A DNA stretch of 64,000 nt from an uncultured Bdellovibrionales bacterium (lineage in GTDB: Bacteria > Bdellovibrionota > Bdellovibrionia > Bdellovibrionales > UBA1609), in the NCBI GenBank assembly GCA_903833275.1, contig CAILEP010000031.1:223401-287400 (forward strand), written 5' to 3'. The translations under genes and the position numbers were made by a program. Every line of letters begins with the position of its first letter. Within the stretch, counting starts at the first letter, position 1. The notes beneath the pieces were generated by a model that was not told where the DNA came from, ran no database searches, and was given only the letters and a program-made list of their open reading frames with translations. Positions 36,675 through 45,745 of the stretch are shown here, one piece after another.

Positions 36675-37697
36675 GTGAGTCTACCAATGCGCCGAATTAG
36701 CCAATACCTTCTAGGGGCCTTATTTTTAGCTTTTATTATCGAGGTCGTTTTGGTCTCGCCTTCGGATTTGAACGAAAAGCCCAAGGCTGGACAAGATAAA
36801 GAAAAATCGACGGATATAGTTCACAATAAAAATATCGATCAGCAAATGGACGGCGTTCACGTTATAGAAACTAAAAATGAATCCAAAGAATGGGAGCTGT
36901 GGGCTGATCGCGCGATTGGATTCAAAAAGCAGGGTGACCTGGCGCTGGTCAAAGTAAAGGCCAGCTTTATTGGTAGCGACGGCATTACGTTTTTGGTAAC
37001 GGGCAATACGGGCAATGTACAAACCGAAACTAAAAATATGACTGTCGATGGCGATGTTACGACACGCTCGTCGAATGGTTACGTATTTAAAACCGCGAAA
37101 GTCAGGTATGACTCCAGAAAGAGATTTCTTTCGAGCGCAACTCCGGTAACGGTCTCGGGCCCTCGAGATGGCCTTGGCGGCCATATGCATCTCGAAGGTG
37201 CCGAAATGTCGGCCAATGTTGATAGCGGCGCCATTATGATCGAGCACAACGTAAGGGCCCAAAAAACGGTACGGATAAATGAAGACATGGCTATCCAAGC
37301 CGAACATGCCGAACTCTCAGGCCATGGTCGAGAAGTGAAGTTTTCTGGTCATGTCGTTATCGATTTGAACGGGATTCGAGTTACGGGTCCAGATGCGATA
37401 TTTCGCTATGATGGTAAAAGCGATTTGCCGCGCTCGATCGAGCTTCAAGGCGGCGTCAAAATGAGTGACTTACATAAGTGGGCCACTTCTGATAAACTAA
37501 ACATAGATTTAAGTAAGAACGAATATGTGTTTGACGGCGCACCCCGGGTCGTTCAAGACGACGACGAATTACGCGGAGATCGAATCGTTTTTCTGGATGG
37601 CGGCAAACGCGTTCAGGTGCAAAACGCGACGATAAAAGTCAGTAAAGAATCTTTGAATAAACAAGGTCCGAGCGACAAAAGGGCTAACGAGAAATGA
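36675..37697 (+). CDS. LptC-LptA fusion protein of LPS transport
   Basis: One N-terminal membrane helix (about 8-28, [19 protein letters not shown]) is followed by an LptC-like beta-jellyroll region (about 50-180; [37 protein letters not shown]). A C-terminal LptA/OstA-like segment follows (about 190-330; [50 protein letters not shown]). In E. coli these are two proteins that form the LPS bridge from inner to outer membrane. The GTG start has AAGGAG 11 bases upstream; ATG 36687 is an alternative. The stop overlaps the lptB start. Confidence 0.88.
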   Translation: MSLPMRRISQYLLGALFLAFIIEVVLVSPSDLNEKPKAGQDKEKSTDIVHNKNIDQQMDGVHVIETKNESKEWELWADRAIGFKKQGDLALVKVKASFIGSDGITFLVTGNTGNVQTETKNMTVDGDVTTRSSNGYVFKTAKVRYDSRKRFLSSATPVTVSGPRDGLGGHMHLEGAEMSANVDSGAIMIEHNVRAQKTVRINEDMAIQAEHAELSGHGREVKFSGHVVIDLNGIRVTGPDAIFRYDGKSDLPRSIELQGGVKMSDLHKWATSDKLNIDLSKNEYVFDGAPRVVQDDDELRGDRIVFLDGGKRVQVQNATIKVSKESLNKQGPSDKRANEK

Positions 37698-38416
37698 ATC
37701 GACTCGTGATAAAAAGTATCGCAAAGAAGTTCAAACAGCGGCAAGTTGTTGACTCGGTTTCGTTTGAACTTGAGAGCGGCAAAGTTGTCGGTTTGTTGGG
37801 CCCAAACGGTGCCGGCAAAACGACAAGTTTTTATATGGTCGTCGGTATTTTACCAACGGATGCGGGCGAAATTATTCTCAATGATCAAGATATTGGCCAT
37901 ATGCCTATGTTTCAGCGTGCGAGAGTTGGTCTCAGTTATTTGCCACAAGAGGCAAGCGTTTTCAGGCGGCTGACCGTCAAAGAAAATATTCAGGTGGGCC
38001 TCGAGGCTGCAGAAGTGCCTCCTTCTGAAGCTGAAGAGCGGCTGCAAAAGCTTCTCAGCGATTTTAACATCCAGCATATCGCCGATAGCTATGGCTATTC
38101 GCTCTCGGGCGGAGAGCGCCGCCGAGTTGAAATTGCGCGATCGTTGGCCGGGTCTCCAAAGTTTTTGTTGCTAGACGAACCCTTTGCCGGCATCGACCCC
38201 ATCGCGGTCGGGGATATTCAAAATATTATTCGGGACCTTAAGGCCAAAGGTCTGGGCATTTTGATTACGGATCATAATGTCCGTGAAACCCTTGGAATCT
38301 GTGACTACAGCTACATTCTGCGAGATGGCCGCATTGAGGTCGAGGGTACTGCTGAGCAAATAGCCAACTCAGAAATTGCACGAAAATTCTATTTGGGCGA
38401 AAATTTTAGATTGTAG
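37694..38416 (+). CDS. lptB: LPS export ABC transporter ATP-binding protein LptB
   Basis: The 240-residue ABC ATPase has Walker [10 protein letters not shown], the Q-loop [12 protein letters not shown], the signature [15 protein letters not shown], Walker [17 protein letters not shown] and the switch His in TDHNVRET. The sequence [13 protein letters not shown] is typical of LptB. It powers LPS extraction from the inner membrane with LptF/LptG, which are not in the window. Location between lptCA and rpoN is the conserved proteobacterial order. The ATG overlaps the upstream TGA (ATGA). Confidence 0.97.
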   Translation: MNRLVIKSIAKKFKQRQVVDSVSFELESGKVVGLLGPNGAGKTTSFYMVVGILPTDAGEIILNDQDIGHMPMFQRARVGLSYLPQEASVFRRLTVKENIQVGLEAAEVPPSEAEERLQKLLSDFNIQHIADSYGYSLSGGERRRVEIARSLAGSPKFLLLDEPFAGIDPIAVGDIQNIIRDLKAKGLGILITDHNVRETLGICDYSYILRDGRIEVEGTAEQIANSEIARKFYLGENFRL

Positions 38417-38433
38417 GGATAGGTGAATTTCGA

Positions 38434-39879
38434 ATGGCCATGAACCTGAAAATGTCGATGAAGCTTTCGCAACAGCTGCGCATGACTCCGCAGCTGCAGC
38501 AGGCCATAAAGCTCCTGCAGCTTTCGCGCGTTGAGCTCGAAGAAGAGATATCGAAAGAGCTGAGTGAGAACCCTATTCTCGAAGAGATTCAAGAAACTGC
38601 TGATGAAGACCCGCGGGCAAAAACGCAATTGACCGAAGACCTTAAAGCGGCTGAAGCGGTGGCCACGGGTGATAGTGACCCGCGCAAGCAAGATGAGTTT
38701 GAATGGGAGAACTACGTCGAAAGCATGTATAAACCGCCGCAGCAATCTGGTTTTGAGGGCGGCGAAGAGGTCATGAATTATGAAAACGTGGTTTCGACCA
38801 CGCAGACCTTGAGTGATTATTTACTTTGGCAGATGAGTTTGTTCGGTTTTAGCGAAGAAGAAGAAGGTACGGTCTCGATATTGATTAGCTATCTCAATGA
38901 TGATGGCTACCTAGAGACTTCATTCGACGAGATCGCAAAAGAAGAGAGTGTCGAGGCGAGTGAGCTCGCCGTGATGTTACCGTTCTTGCAAGAGTTTGAT
39001 CCGCCGGGGGTTGGGGCTCGTAACCTCAAAGAGTGCCTGCTGATTCAAGCCAAAATGTTGCAAGAGGACACCACCGATCTGGTTAAAATTATCGATAATC
39101 ATTTGCCAGATCTCGAGCGCAAAAATTATCCGGCGATTGCGCGCGCCCTGGGCGTCGACGTACAAGAAGTCGTCGAGATGTCTCAAATTATTTTGGGTAT
39201 GGAGCCCAAGCCTGGCCGTATTTTCATTTCAAACGAAACCCAATACATCACCCCCGATGTTTATGTTTATAAAGTAGCCGAACAATATGTGGTTTCATTA
39301 AATGAAGACGGTCTCCCGCGCTTGCGAATATCAAATCTCTATCGGAACTTACTCAAAAAAGACAATAAAGATCAGGGTTCGAAAAACACTCAAGAATACG
39401 TGCAAGATAAATTGCGTTCGGCAATTTGGTTAATTAAATCGATTCACCAGCGGCAGCGCACGATTTATAAGGTAGCGGAAAGCATTGTTAAACATCAGAC
39501 TGAGTTTTTTGATAAGGGCCCAGCGTTTATCAAGCCTATGATTTTAAGAGATATTGCCAACGACATCGGCATGCACGAGTCGACGGTTTCTCGGGTGACG
39601 ACGAATAAGTATGTGCATACTCCACGCGGTATTTTCGAGTTAAAATACTTTTTCAATTCGGGCATTTCAAAGACCGACGGCGATTCGGTGGCGAGCGAGT
39701 CAGTTAAAATTAAGATCAAAGAAATGGTCGATACCGAAAACCCCAAAAACCCTCTTTCGGATCAAAAAATAGTCGAGTTGTTGCGTAAGGACGGCATTGA
39801 TATCGCGAGAAGAACGGTAGCGAAATATCGCGATATTCTCAAAATATTACCTTCAAGTCGGCGCAAGCGGTACTTTTAG
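38434..39879 (+). CDS. rpoN: RNA polymerase sigma-54 factor
   Basis: All regions of sigma-54 are visible: the Gln/Leu-rich activator-contact region I (KLSQQLRMTPQLQQAIKLLQ), the acidic region II, the core-binding region (about 110-300), the helix-turn-helix with HESTVSRVTTNKYVHTPRG, and the RpoN box ARRTVAKYR at residues 458-466 followed by LPSSRRKRYF. Sigma-54 recognises -24/-12 promoters and needs AAA+ activators such as the FHA-type one at 17692. The length (481 residues) is typical. It follows lptB by 17 bases. Confidence 0.98.
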   Translation: MAMNLKMSMKLSQQLRMTPQLQQAIKLLQLSRVELEEEISKELSENPILEEIQETADEDPRAKTQLTEDLKAAEAVATGDSDPRKQDEFEWENYVESMYKPPQQSGFEGGEEVMNYENVVSTTQTLSDYLLWQMSLFGFSEEEEGTVSILISYLNDDGYLETSFDEIAKEESVEASELAVMLPFLQEFDPPGVGARNLKECLLIQAKMLQEDTTDLVKIIDNHLPDLERKNYPAIARALGVDVQEVVEMSQIILGMEPKPGRIFISNETQYITPDVYVYKVAEQYVVSLNEDGLPRLRISNLYRNLLKKDNKDQGSKNTQEYVQDKLRSAIWLIKSIHQRQRTIYKVAESIVKHQTEFFDKGPAFIKPMILRDIANDIGMHESTVSRVTTNKYVHTPRGIFELKYFFNSGISKTDGDSVASESVKIKIKEMVDTENPKNPLSDQKIVELLRKDGIDIARRTVAKYRDILKILPSSRRKRYF

Positions 39880-39917
39880 TCTCATTCCGAGACCGGCTCG
39901 ATTCTCAATTCAGCTCT

Positions 39918-39923
39918 TATAAT
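39918..39923 (+). promoter_or_regulatory. Consensus -10 element (TATAAT) after rpoN
   Basis: A perfect TATAAT lies 39 bases after the rpoN stop. No good TTGACA is found at the matching distance, so this is only a candidate promoter for hpf. If used, the hpf message would start near 39930 with a leader of about 85 bases. Confidence 0.35.
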
Positions 39924-39954
39924 TTTAGTCCAGGCAGCCGATAAGAAGAGGAAT

Positions 39955-40003
39955 GCCGCACAGTTATGCGGCCAATTTTGTCGGCGGCAATGGTTCTTTG
40001 CCG
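39955..40003 (+). promoter_or_regulatory. Two tandem hairpins in the hpf leader
   Basis: GCCGCA (39955-39960) pairs with TGCGGC (39967-39972) over a six-base loop. CGGCAA (39985-39990) pairs with TTGCCG (39998-40003) over a seven-base loop. The second stem ends three bases before AAGGAG (40006-40011), the ribosome binding site of hpf. The arrangement suggests post-transcriptional control of hibernation factor synthesis, as inference. Confidence 0.4.
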
Positions 40004-40015
40004 TTAAGGAGCCCC

Positions 40016-40378
40016 ATGAAATTCAATGTAAAGTTCAAGAGTATCGACCACTCAATCGCTCTCGTTGATTATGTTCAGCAGCGATTTGAAAAACTATCAA
40101 AATTTGAAATGAAGCCACTGACGGTTCACGTCACATTCAGCGAAGAGCGTCACAATTGCATCGCCCAGATTTATATTCAGGGCATGCAGGGTAAGTTTCG
40201 GGCTAGCCACAGTTCCGATTCTTTTCACATATCAGTTGATTTCTGTCTCAAGAAAATCGAGCGACAACTTGAGCGCGAAAAGTCGCGCGTCAAATCTCAC
40301 CACCACTACTCGCACTCTGCCGAGGCCCAGCTTGAGGAGTTAGCGGTTCAAGAAGACCGCGCCAAAGACGTCGCTTGA
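40016..40378 (+). CDS. hpf: Ribosome hibernation promoting factor
   Basis: From ATG 40016 (AAGGAG upstream) the 120-residue protein has the HPF/YfiA pattern: FKSIDHSIALVDYVQQRFEKLSKF, then HVTFSEERHNCIAQIYIQ, and a charged helix IERQLEREKSRVKSHHH. It lacks the dimerising C-terminal domain of long HPF. A Bdellovibrio-type organism would use it to store inactive ribosomes; this is family inference. The position after rpoN is the common proteobacterial arrangement. An upstream in-frame ATG at 39953 would add 21 residues not matching the family. Confidence 0.93.
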   Translation: MKFNVKFKSIDHSIALVDYVQQRFEKLSKFEMKPLTVHVTFSEERHNCIAQIYIQGMQGKFRASHSSDSFHISVDFCLKKIERQLEREKSRVKSHHHYSHSAEAQLEELAVQEDRAKDVA

Positions 40379-40410
40379 CGCGCTGCCAGCCGGGCACAAG
40401 ACGGTTGGTT

Positions 40411-40433
40411 TTGTTCTCGAAATGTGAGAACAA
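40411..40433. promoter_or_regulatory. Perfect 8-bp inverted repeat immediately before metK
   Basis: TTGTTCTC (40411-40418) and GAGAACAA (40426-40433) are exact reverse complements around GAAATGT. The repeat ends six bases before the metK ATG, where the ribosome binding site should be, and no good Shine-Dalgarno is otherwise visible. It could be a protein operator or an RNA hairpin that controls translation initiation. Confidence 0.5.
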
Positions 40434-40439
40434 TTTGGC

Positions 40440-41591
40440 ATGAAAAACTATCTTTTTACCAGTGAATCAGTAGGTGAAGGCCACCCCGATAAGGTGGCCG
40501 ATCAAATCAGTGACTCCGTCTTAGACGCCTACCTGGCGCAAGACCCTAAAAGCCGCGTAGCTTGTGAAACACTCATTTCGACCGGTTTTGCTGTTGTGGC
40601 CGGCGAGGTGACCTCAAAAGCGAATATCGATGTGCAGTCGATTGCGCGAAAAACCATTTTTGAGATTGGCTACGATAATGTTGATAAGGGCTTCGACGCT
40701 AATAACTGCGCAATTTTTAACAGCATAGGTAAGCAGAGCCCCGACATTGCAATGGGCGTTGATGATGATAAGCACGAGCAGGGCGCGGGCGATCAGGGCC
40801 TAATGTTTGGTTATGCAATTAACGAGACGGCTGAATTCATGCCATTGAGCATCGATCTTTCTCATAAGCTTGTTCGCAAATTGGCTGAGATGCGTAAGGC
40901 TAAGCGGGTCAATTGGTTGCGTCCAGATGCTAAAAGTCAGGTTACTGTTGAATATATTGACGGCAAAGTGGCCAGAGTTGACGCCGTGGTGCTTTCAACC
41001 CAACATTCACCCGATGTGACTCTTGATGAAGTTAAAGCATTTGTCACAGAAGAGCTGATCCAAAAAGAAATTTCAAAAAATTTAATCGATAAAAAAACTA
41101 AGATATTCGTTAACCCAACTGGCCGGTTTGTTATCGGTGGGCCTCATGGGGATTGCGGGTTGACGGGTCGAAAAATCATTGTCGACACCTACGGCGGCCA
41201 CGGGGCCCACGGTGGTGGCGCATTTTCAGGTAAAGACCCCTCGAAGGTCGATCGCTCGGCCGCTTATGCCACGCGCCACATAGCAAAGAATATCGTGGCC
41301 GCAGGCCTGGCCGATCGTTGTCTAGTGCAAGTGGCCTATGCCATTGGCGTTGCTGAGCCTGTAAGCGTAATGCTGAACGACTATGGTACGGCGAAAGTTG
41401 ATCTGCAAAAATTGACCACCGCCGTTCGCGAAATATGGAACTTGAAGCCGGCCGCGATCATTAAGCAATTCGATTTATTGAAGCCCAGATATCGCAAAAC
41501 GGCGTCATATGGTCATTTTGGTCGAAGTGAGCCCGAATTTACTTGGGAGAAACTCGATAAGGTTGATGCTTTAAAGTCATTAGTTAAGTAG
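40440..41591 (+). CDS. metK: S-adenosylmethionine synthetase
   Basis: Signature segments are complete: [53 protein letters not shown] and [19 protein letters not shown]. The enzyme makes S-adenosylmethionine from ATP and methionine. At 383 residues it is normal length. It starts 61 bases after hpf; a hairpin or operator lies between. A short spacer (69 bases) separates it from lepA. Confidence 0.98.
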   Translation: MKNYLFTSESVGEGHPDKVADQISDSVLDAYLAQDPKSRVACETLISTGFAVVAGEVTSKANIDVQSIARKTIFEIGYDNVDKGFDANNCAIFNSIGKQSPDIAMGVDDDKHEQGAGDQGLMFGYAINETAEFMPLSIDLSHKLVRKLAEMRKAKRVNWLRPDAKSQVTVEYIDGKVARVDAVVLSTQHSPDVTLDEVKAFVTEELIQKEISKNLIDKKTKIFVNPTGRFVIGGPHGDCGLTGRKIIVDTYGGHGAHGGGAFSGKDPSKVDRSAAYATRHIAKNIVAAGLADRCLVQVAYAIGVAEPVSVMLNDYGTAKVDLQKLTTAVREIWNLKPAAIIKQFDLLKPRYRKTASYGHFGRSEPEFTWEKLDKVDALKSLVK

Positions 41592-41660
41592 AAAGCAGTC
41601 AAGCAGATCACGGCCAAATCGTGAAAAGCAAAAAAGTTACAACTCTGAAGTAGTCAAAGC

Positions 41661-43472
41661 ATGCAGCCAGAACTTATTCGAAATTTTTCGATCATCGCCC
41701 ATATCGACCACGGTAAATCGACCTTGGCGGATGTGCTTATGTTGCAAACGGGTGCCATTACCGAACGCGAAAAGAAAGATCAATTTCTAGACAATATGGA
41801 TCTCGAACGTGAGCGCGGCATTACAATTAAAGCGCAAACCGTTCGACTGAGCTATAAGGCCCAAGATGGCAAGACCTATCAGCTCAACTTAATTGATACT
41901 CCGGGGCATGTGGATTTCGCTTACGAGGTTTCGCGATCTCTTGCGGCCTGCGAAGGCGCCTTGTTGGTTGTGGATGCAGCTCAAGGGGTCGAAGCGCAAA
42001 CCCTGGCGAATGTTTATCTCGCTCTAGAAAATGATCTTGCGATTCAAATCGTGATTAACAAAATCGATCTGCCAACGGCTGACCCTGACGGCGTCAAAAA
42101 GCAAATCGAAGACGCCGTGGGGCTCGATGCCAGCGAAGCGATACCGGCTTCGGCCAAAGATCGTATCGGGATTACTGAAATCTTAGAGGCTGTCGTTAAA
42201 AACATTCCGCCGCCAAAAGCCGATCGCGAGCTGCCGCTCAGGGCTTTAATTTTTGATTCTTGGTTTGATTCATACCAGGGTGTCGTTGTTCTTTGTCGAG
42301 TCGTAGATGGTCGTATTTCGAAAGGCGATCGCATTCGATTCATGGATTCTGGCAATAGCTACGAGGTTTTGAAGCTTGGGGTTTTTGCACCGGGGCCGAC
42401 TCCGCTTGAAACTCTTGAGGCGGGTGAAGTGGGTTTTGCGATTTGCGGTATTAAAGATATTCGCGAAGTTCGAGTCGGCGACACGGTTACCCACATTAAG
42501 ACGGTGAAGCATCAAGAGGCCACCGAAGCTCTGGCTGGCTTTAAGCGCATTCAGCCCATGGTTTTTTCGGGGATATTTCCGGTGGATACCACCGATTACG
42601 AACGTTTCAAAGAAGCTCTCCAAAAGCTTGTGCTCAATGACTCAAGCCTTGGTTTTGAGCCCGAGAAGTCCAACGCATTGGGTTTCGGTTATCGCTGCGG
42701 TTTTTTGGGCCTATTGCATATGGAAGTGGTTCAAGAGCGACTTGAGCGTGAGTTCAATCTCGATCTGATTTCGACCGCCCCGTCTGTGGTTTATAAGGTT
42801 TTTACCACCGATGGCGCTGAGATTCGTCTCGAAAACCCCGCTGACTTGCCGGATATTTCTAAAATTCTTCGACTTGAAGAGCCTTACGTAAAGGTCACCC
42901 TGCACACTCCAACCGAATTTATTGGTGGCTTGCTTAAGTTATGCGAAACCAAGCGCGGGACCCAAATCAAAATGGAATACGTCACCGAGAAAAAGGTGAT
43001 TATCGAATACAAAATCCCGCTCAATGAGATTGTAATGGATTTTTACGACAAGCTAAAATCGATCTCTAAAGGCTATGCCTCTATGGAGTATGAGTTGATG
43101 TCGTTCGAAGAGTCCGATCTTGTTAAATTGGATATTCTTCTTAATAACGAGCCCGTGGATGCCCTTTCGATTATTGTGCACCGCTCTCAGGCCGATCGTA
43201 AGGGCCGACAGCTTTGCGAAAAGCTAAAAGAGCTGATCCCACGTCAACAGTTTCAAATAGCCATCCAGGCGGCCATTGGCAGCAAGATCGTGGCAAGAGA
43301 AACCTTGGGCGCGCTGAGAAAAGACGTGACAGCAAAATGTTATGGCGGTGATATATCGAGAAAGCGCAAACTTCTTGAGAAGCAAAAAGAAGGTAAAAAG
43401 CGGATGAAGCAGGTCGGCAACGTCGAAGTGCCGCAAGAGGCTTTTTTGGCCATTCTGAAGGTAGAAGATTGA
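41661..43472 (+). CDS. lepA: Elongation factor 4 (back-translocating GTPase LepA)
   Basis: The 603-residue protein has the G domain motifs [31 protein letters not shown] and [10 protein letters not shown], the EF-G-like domains II-V, and the LepA-specific C-terminal end ([26 protein letters not shown] is split here as [13 protein letters not shown] and [10 protein letters not shown]). The factor acts on the ribosome during elongation or assembly under stress. The location next to lepB matches the classic lepA-lepB operon. Confidence 0.98.
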   Translation: MQPELIRNFSIIAHIDHGKSTLADVLMLQTGAITEREKKDQFLDNMDLERERGITIKAQTVRLSYKAQDGKTYQLNLIDTPGHVDFAYEVSRSLAACEGALLVVDAAQGVEAQTLANVYLALENDLAIQIVINKIDLPTADPDGVKKQIEDAVGLDASEAIPASAKDRIGITEILEAVVKNIPPPKADRELPLRALIFDSWFDSYQGVVVLCRVVDGRISKGDRIRFMDSGNSYEVLKLGVFAPGPTPLETLEAGEVGFAICGIKDIREVRVGDTVTHIKTVKHQEATEALAGFKRIQPMVFSGIFPVDTTDYERFKEALQKLVLNDSSLGFEPEKSNALGFGYRCGFLGLLHMEVVQERLEREFNLDLISTAPSVVYKVFTTDGAEIRLENPADLPDISKILRLEEPYVKVTLHTPTEFIGGLLKLCETKRGTQIKMEYVTEKKVIIEYKIPLNEIVMDFYDKLKSISKGYASMEYELMSFEESDLVKLDILLNNEPVDALSIIVHRSQADRKGRQLCEKLKELIPRQQFQIAIQAAIGSKIVARETLGALRKDVTAKCYGGDISRKRKLLEKQKEGKKRMKQVGNVEVPQEAFLAILKVED

Positions 43473-43503
43473 CGCAAGGTTTTGAGACAGCAGGAGTTAG
43501 CAA

Positions 43504-44259
43504 TTGGGCGGGATAACAACTAAGAAATTTTGGACCGAAGGCGCAGGCTCGTTTGTGGTGGCGATCGGTATCGCATTGGCTATTCGGTGGGCTTTTATGG
43601 AAGCCTATGTAATCCCCTCGTCGAGCATGCTGCCGACTTTACTCGTTCATGATCATATTTTCGTAAACAAATTTATCTATGGCCTTCGAGTTCCGTTTAC
43701 TGAAAATTGGCTGGTCAGTTTTTCTGATCCAAAACGTGGCGACATTATTGTTTTTAAATATCCTGAAAATATGGACATGTTTTATATTAAGCGCGTGGTC
43801 GGCCTTCCGGGCGATAAAATCTATTACGAAAATGGCAATCTCTATATCAACGACGAAGTTGTTAAAAATGAAATCCCGCAAAGGCACAAATCGGATTTTG
43901 ATTGGCTGCGCGATGAAGATTTCACTGGCGAAGGTGCTGGGGCTCGATCGAATTATGAGCATTACGAAGAAAAAATTGGCGAGCAGTCGTTTAGTGTTTT
44001 ATTAAAAAAGGGCCGGGGCAGCACAATGTTTGGGCCGGTGGTCGTGCCGCAACACAGTTATTTCGTAATGGGCGATAATCGCGACAATTCAAACGACAGT
44101 CGATATTGGCGAAGTACAAACTATGTGCCGCGTGACAACTTAGTTGGCCGTGCAATGTTTGTTTGGTTGAGTTGCGAAGACACTCTGCCGGTTGTTTCGT
44201 TTCTCTGTAACCCGATCTCAATTCGCTGGGGCCGATTTTTTCATTCAGTCCTTGAGTAA
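43504..44259 (+). CDS. lepB: Signal peptidase I, copy 1
   Basis: TTG start with AGGAG seven bases upstream. One membrane helix (about 14-32) leads into IPSSSMLPTL with the catalytic Ser41, and KRVVGLPGDKIYYENG with the general base Lys97. Box E MGDNRDNSNDSRYW is intact. It cleaves signal peptides of secreted proteins on the periplasmic face. At 251 residues it has a small inserted subdomain (about 120-170). Its stop overlaps the ATG of copy 2 by one base (TAATG). Confidence 0.96.
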   Translation: MGGITTKKFWTEGAGSFVVAIGIALAIRWAFMEAYVIPSSSMLPTLLVHDHIFVNKFIYGLRVPFTENWLVSFSDPKRGDIIVFKYPENMDMFYIKRVVGLPGDKIYYENGNLYINDEVVKNEIPQRHKSDFDWLRDEDFTGEGAGARSNYEHYEEKIGEQSFSVLLKKGRGSTMFGPVVVPQHSYFVMGDNRDNSNDSRYWRSTNYVPRDNLVGRAMFVWLSCEDTLPVVSFLCNPISIRWGRFFHSVLE

Positions 44260-44975
44260 TGGTATCAAAAAAAGCGAGCTTATCAAAAAGCGTCGGTCTG
44301 TTTATTCTGGCGCTCGGTTCATTTTTAGCATTGCGCTGGGGTCTCTTTGAGCCTTTCGTGATCCCCTCCGGCAGTATGATCCCAACGTTGCTAATTAACG
44401 ATCACATTCTTGTTTCAAAATACACCTTTGGAGTCCGGCTGCCATTTTCAAGCATATGGCTTTCGGCACCACATTTACCTCAGCGCGGGGATGTTGTCGT
44501 ATTTAGGTCAGTCGAGCAGGATGACTATTACTTGATTAAGCGGGTCGTGGGTTTGCCTGGCGACAAGGTTGAGTTCACAACTGACGGTGATTTGAGAATT
44601 AACGATCAGCTGGTGCCCAAAGATGAAGTGGCCTGGGCAAGCGAGTTGGGCCGTACTGAGCTTCAAGATGAGCCAGAAAATTATAAATTGCTCAACGAAA
44701 CCCTCGGTGAGCATCGCCACCAGGTGCTGCTCGAGAAAAATGGATTTCGCTATACCGAAACCGGGCACGTGGTGTCTGAAAACCATCTATTTCTAATGGG
44801 CGACAATCGAGATCGTTCACGCGACAGTCGATTTTGGGGTGAGCTTCCGACTGAGAGGTTATTGGGGCAGGCGCGTTGGGTTTGGTTAAGCTGTTCTGAA
44901 ACTGTTTCGAATATCAATTTCTTGTGCGACCCGCGACATATACGTTGGCAGCGCACGTTTCATCGTATTGAATAG
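44259..44975 (+). CDS. lepB: Signal peptidase I, copy 2
   Basis: The 238-residue protein has one membrane helix (about 11-30), the catalytic Ser39 in IPSGSMIPTL, the base Lys in IKRVVGLPGDKVE and MGDNRDRSRDSRFWG. It is clearly a paralogue of copy 1 by tandem duplication. The duplicates have diverged widely in the inserted region, so they may prefer different substrates or times of expression. Confidence 0.96.
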   Translation: MVSKKASLSKSVGLFILALGSFLALRWGLFEPFVIPSGSMIPTLLINDHILVSKYTFGVRLPFSSIWLSAPHLPQRGDVVVFRSVEQDDYYLIKRVVGLPGDKVEFTTDGDLRINDQLVPKDEVAWASELGRTELQDEPENYKLLNETLGEHRHQVLLEKNGFRYTETGHVVSENHLFLMGDNRDRSRDSRFWGELPTERLLGQARWVWLSCSETVSNINFLCDPRHIRWQRTFHRIE

Positions 44976-44980
44976 GCAAA

Positions 44981-45712
44981 ATGCAGTTTCGGTTTCTAGA
45001 AAATGTCGGTCGCGAGCTTCGCGACTCTTTTTTACACTTATTGCGTGATTACTCCGAATCACTCGCCTTGGCCTTGATACTGGCCTTGATTTTGCGGCAG
45101 TTTGTTTTTTCGGCCTATCGAATTTCAAACGTCATGATGGAGCCCAATCTTCGCCTTGGTGACTTTATTCTGGGTTACAAATTGCCCTATGGGGTCACCG
45201 TCCCGTTTATCGACAAACACTTAGGGCAATCGCCCCCGCATCGCGGCGATGTTCTTATCTTTAAATGCCCGACGAAGCCTGAGGCGAGTTGCATTAAGCG
45301 CGCTGTTGCCGTGGCTGGTGATCGAGTCGAAATTCGAGGCCAAAGGCTTTACGTCAATGGGGTTGCCGGGCGTTATACCAAAAGCGACACTAAGCCAACT
45401 GAGGCACTGTCCTCCCAAGTTGCCATGGTCATCCTGCGCGAAAAGATACTGCGAGGCGAGCGCGAAATTTTGATATCAAATGCGACCCAGAATTCCGATT
45501 TCGGCCCTTATGTCGTACCGCCGGAGAGCTTCTTTGCTTTGGGCGATAATCGCGATTTTAGCGAAGATTCGCGCCACTGGGGCGCTGTGCCGAATCGTGC
45601 CATCGAGGCTAGGGCCATCAGCATATGGGTTTCAATAGACTGGAGTTTAGACTCCGCCGGTGATTATCATTCGAAACTGCGAAAAGAACGAATCTTCAAG
45701 GGCATTCATTGA
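44981..45712 (+). CDS. Signal peptidase I-like protein, copy 3, catalytic serine missing
   Basis: This is a 243-residue paralogue with one membrane helix (about 27-45). Gapless alignment of IPSGSMIPTL (copy 2) with ISNVMMEPNL places Met52 where the nucleophilic Ser should be. The Lys (CIKRAVAVAGD) and box E (LGDNRDFSEDSRHWG) remain. The protein is therefore probably not a peptidase by the normal mechanism. It may be a regulatory or substrate-binding partner, as with the inactive SpsA beside active SpsB in Staphylococcus. The reading frame is intact, so this is not simple decay. Confidence 0.9.
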   Translation: MQFRFLENVGRELRDSFLHLLRDYSESLALALILALILRQFVFSAYRISNVMMEPNLRLGDFILGYKLPYGVTVPFIDKHLGQSPPHRGDVLIFKCPTKPEASCIKRAVAVAGDRVEIRGQRLYVNGVAGRYTKSDTKPTEALSSQVAMVILREKILRGEREILISNATQNSDFGPYVVPPESFFALGDNRDFSEDSRHWGAVPNRAIEARAISIWVSIDWSLDSAGDYHSKLRKERIFKGIH

Positions 45713-45736
45713 CAGGTTTTTTTCGTTCTATATACT
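45709..45736 (+). promoter_or_regulatory. Strong sigma-70 promoter for pyrB
   Basis: TTGACA (45709-45714) and TATACT (45731-45736) are separated by 16 bases containing a T-run. The predicted start of transcription is about 45742-45744, only 2-4 bases before ATG 45746. The -35 element overlaps the end of the third signal peptidase gene. Confidence 0.75.
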
Positions 45737-45745
45737 TTGCTTTTA

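Noticed and set aside
43504..45712. Tandem signal peptidase copies as a mobile or recent repeat
   Set aside because: The copies are diverged at DNA level and lack flanking repeats or transposase; ancient duplication explains them.
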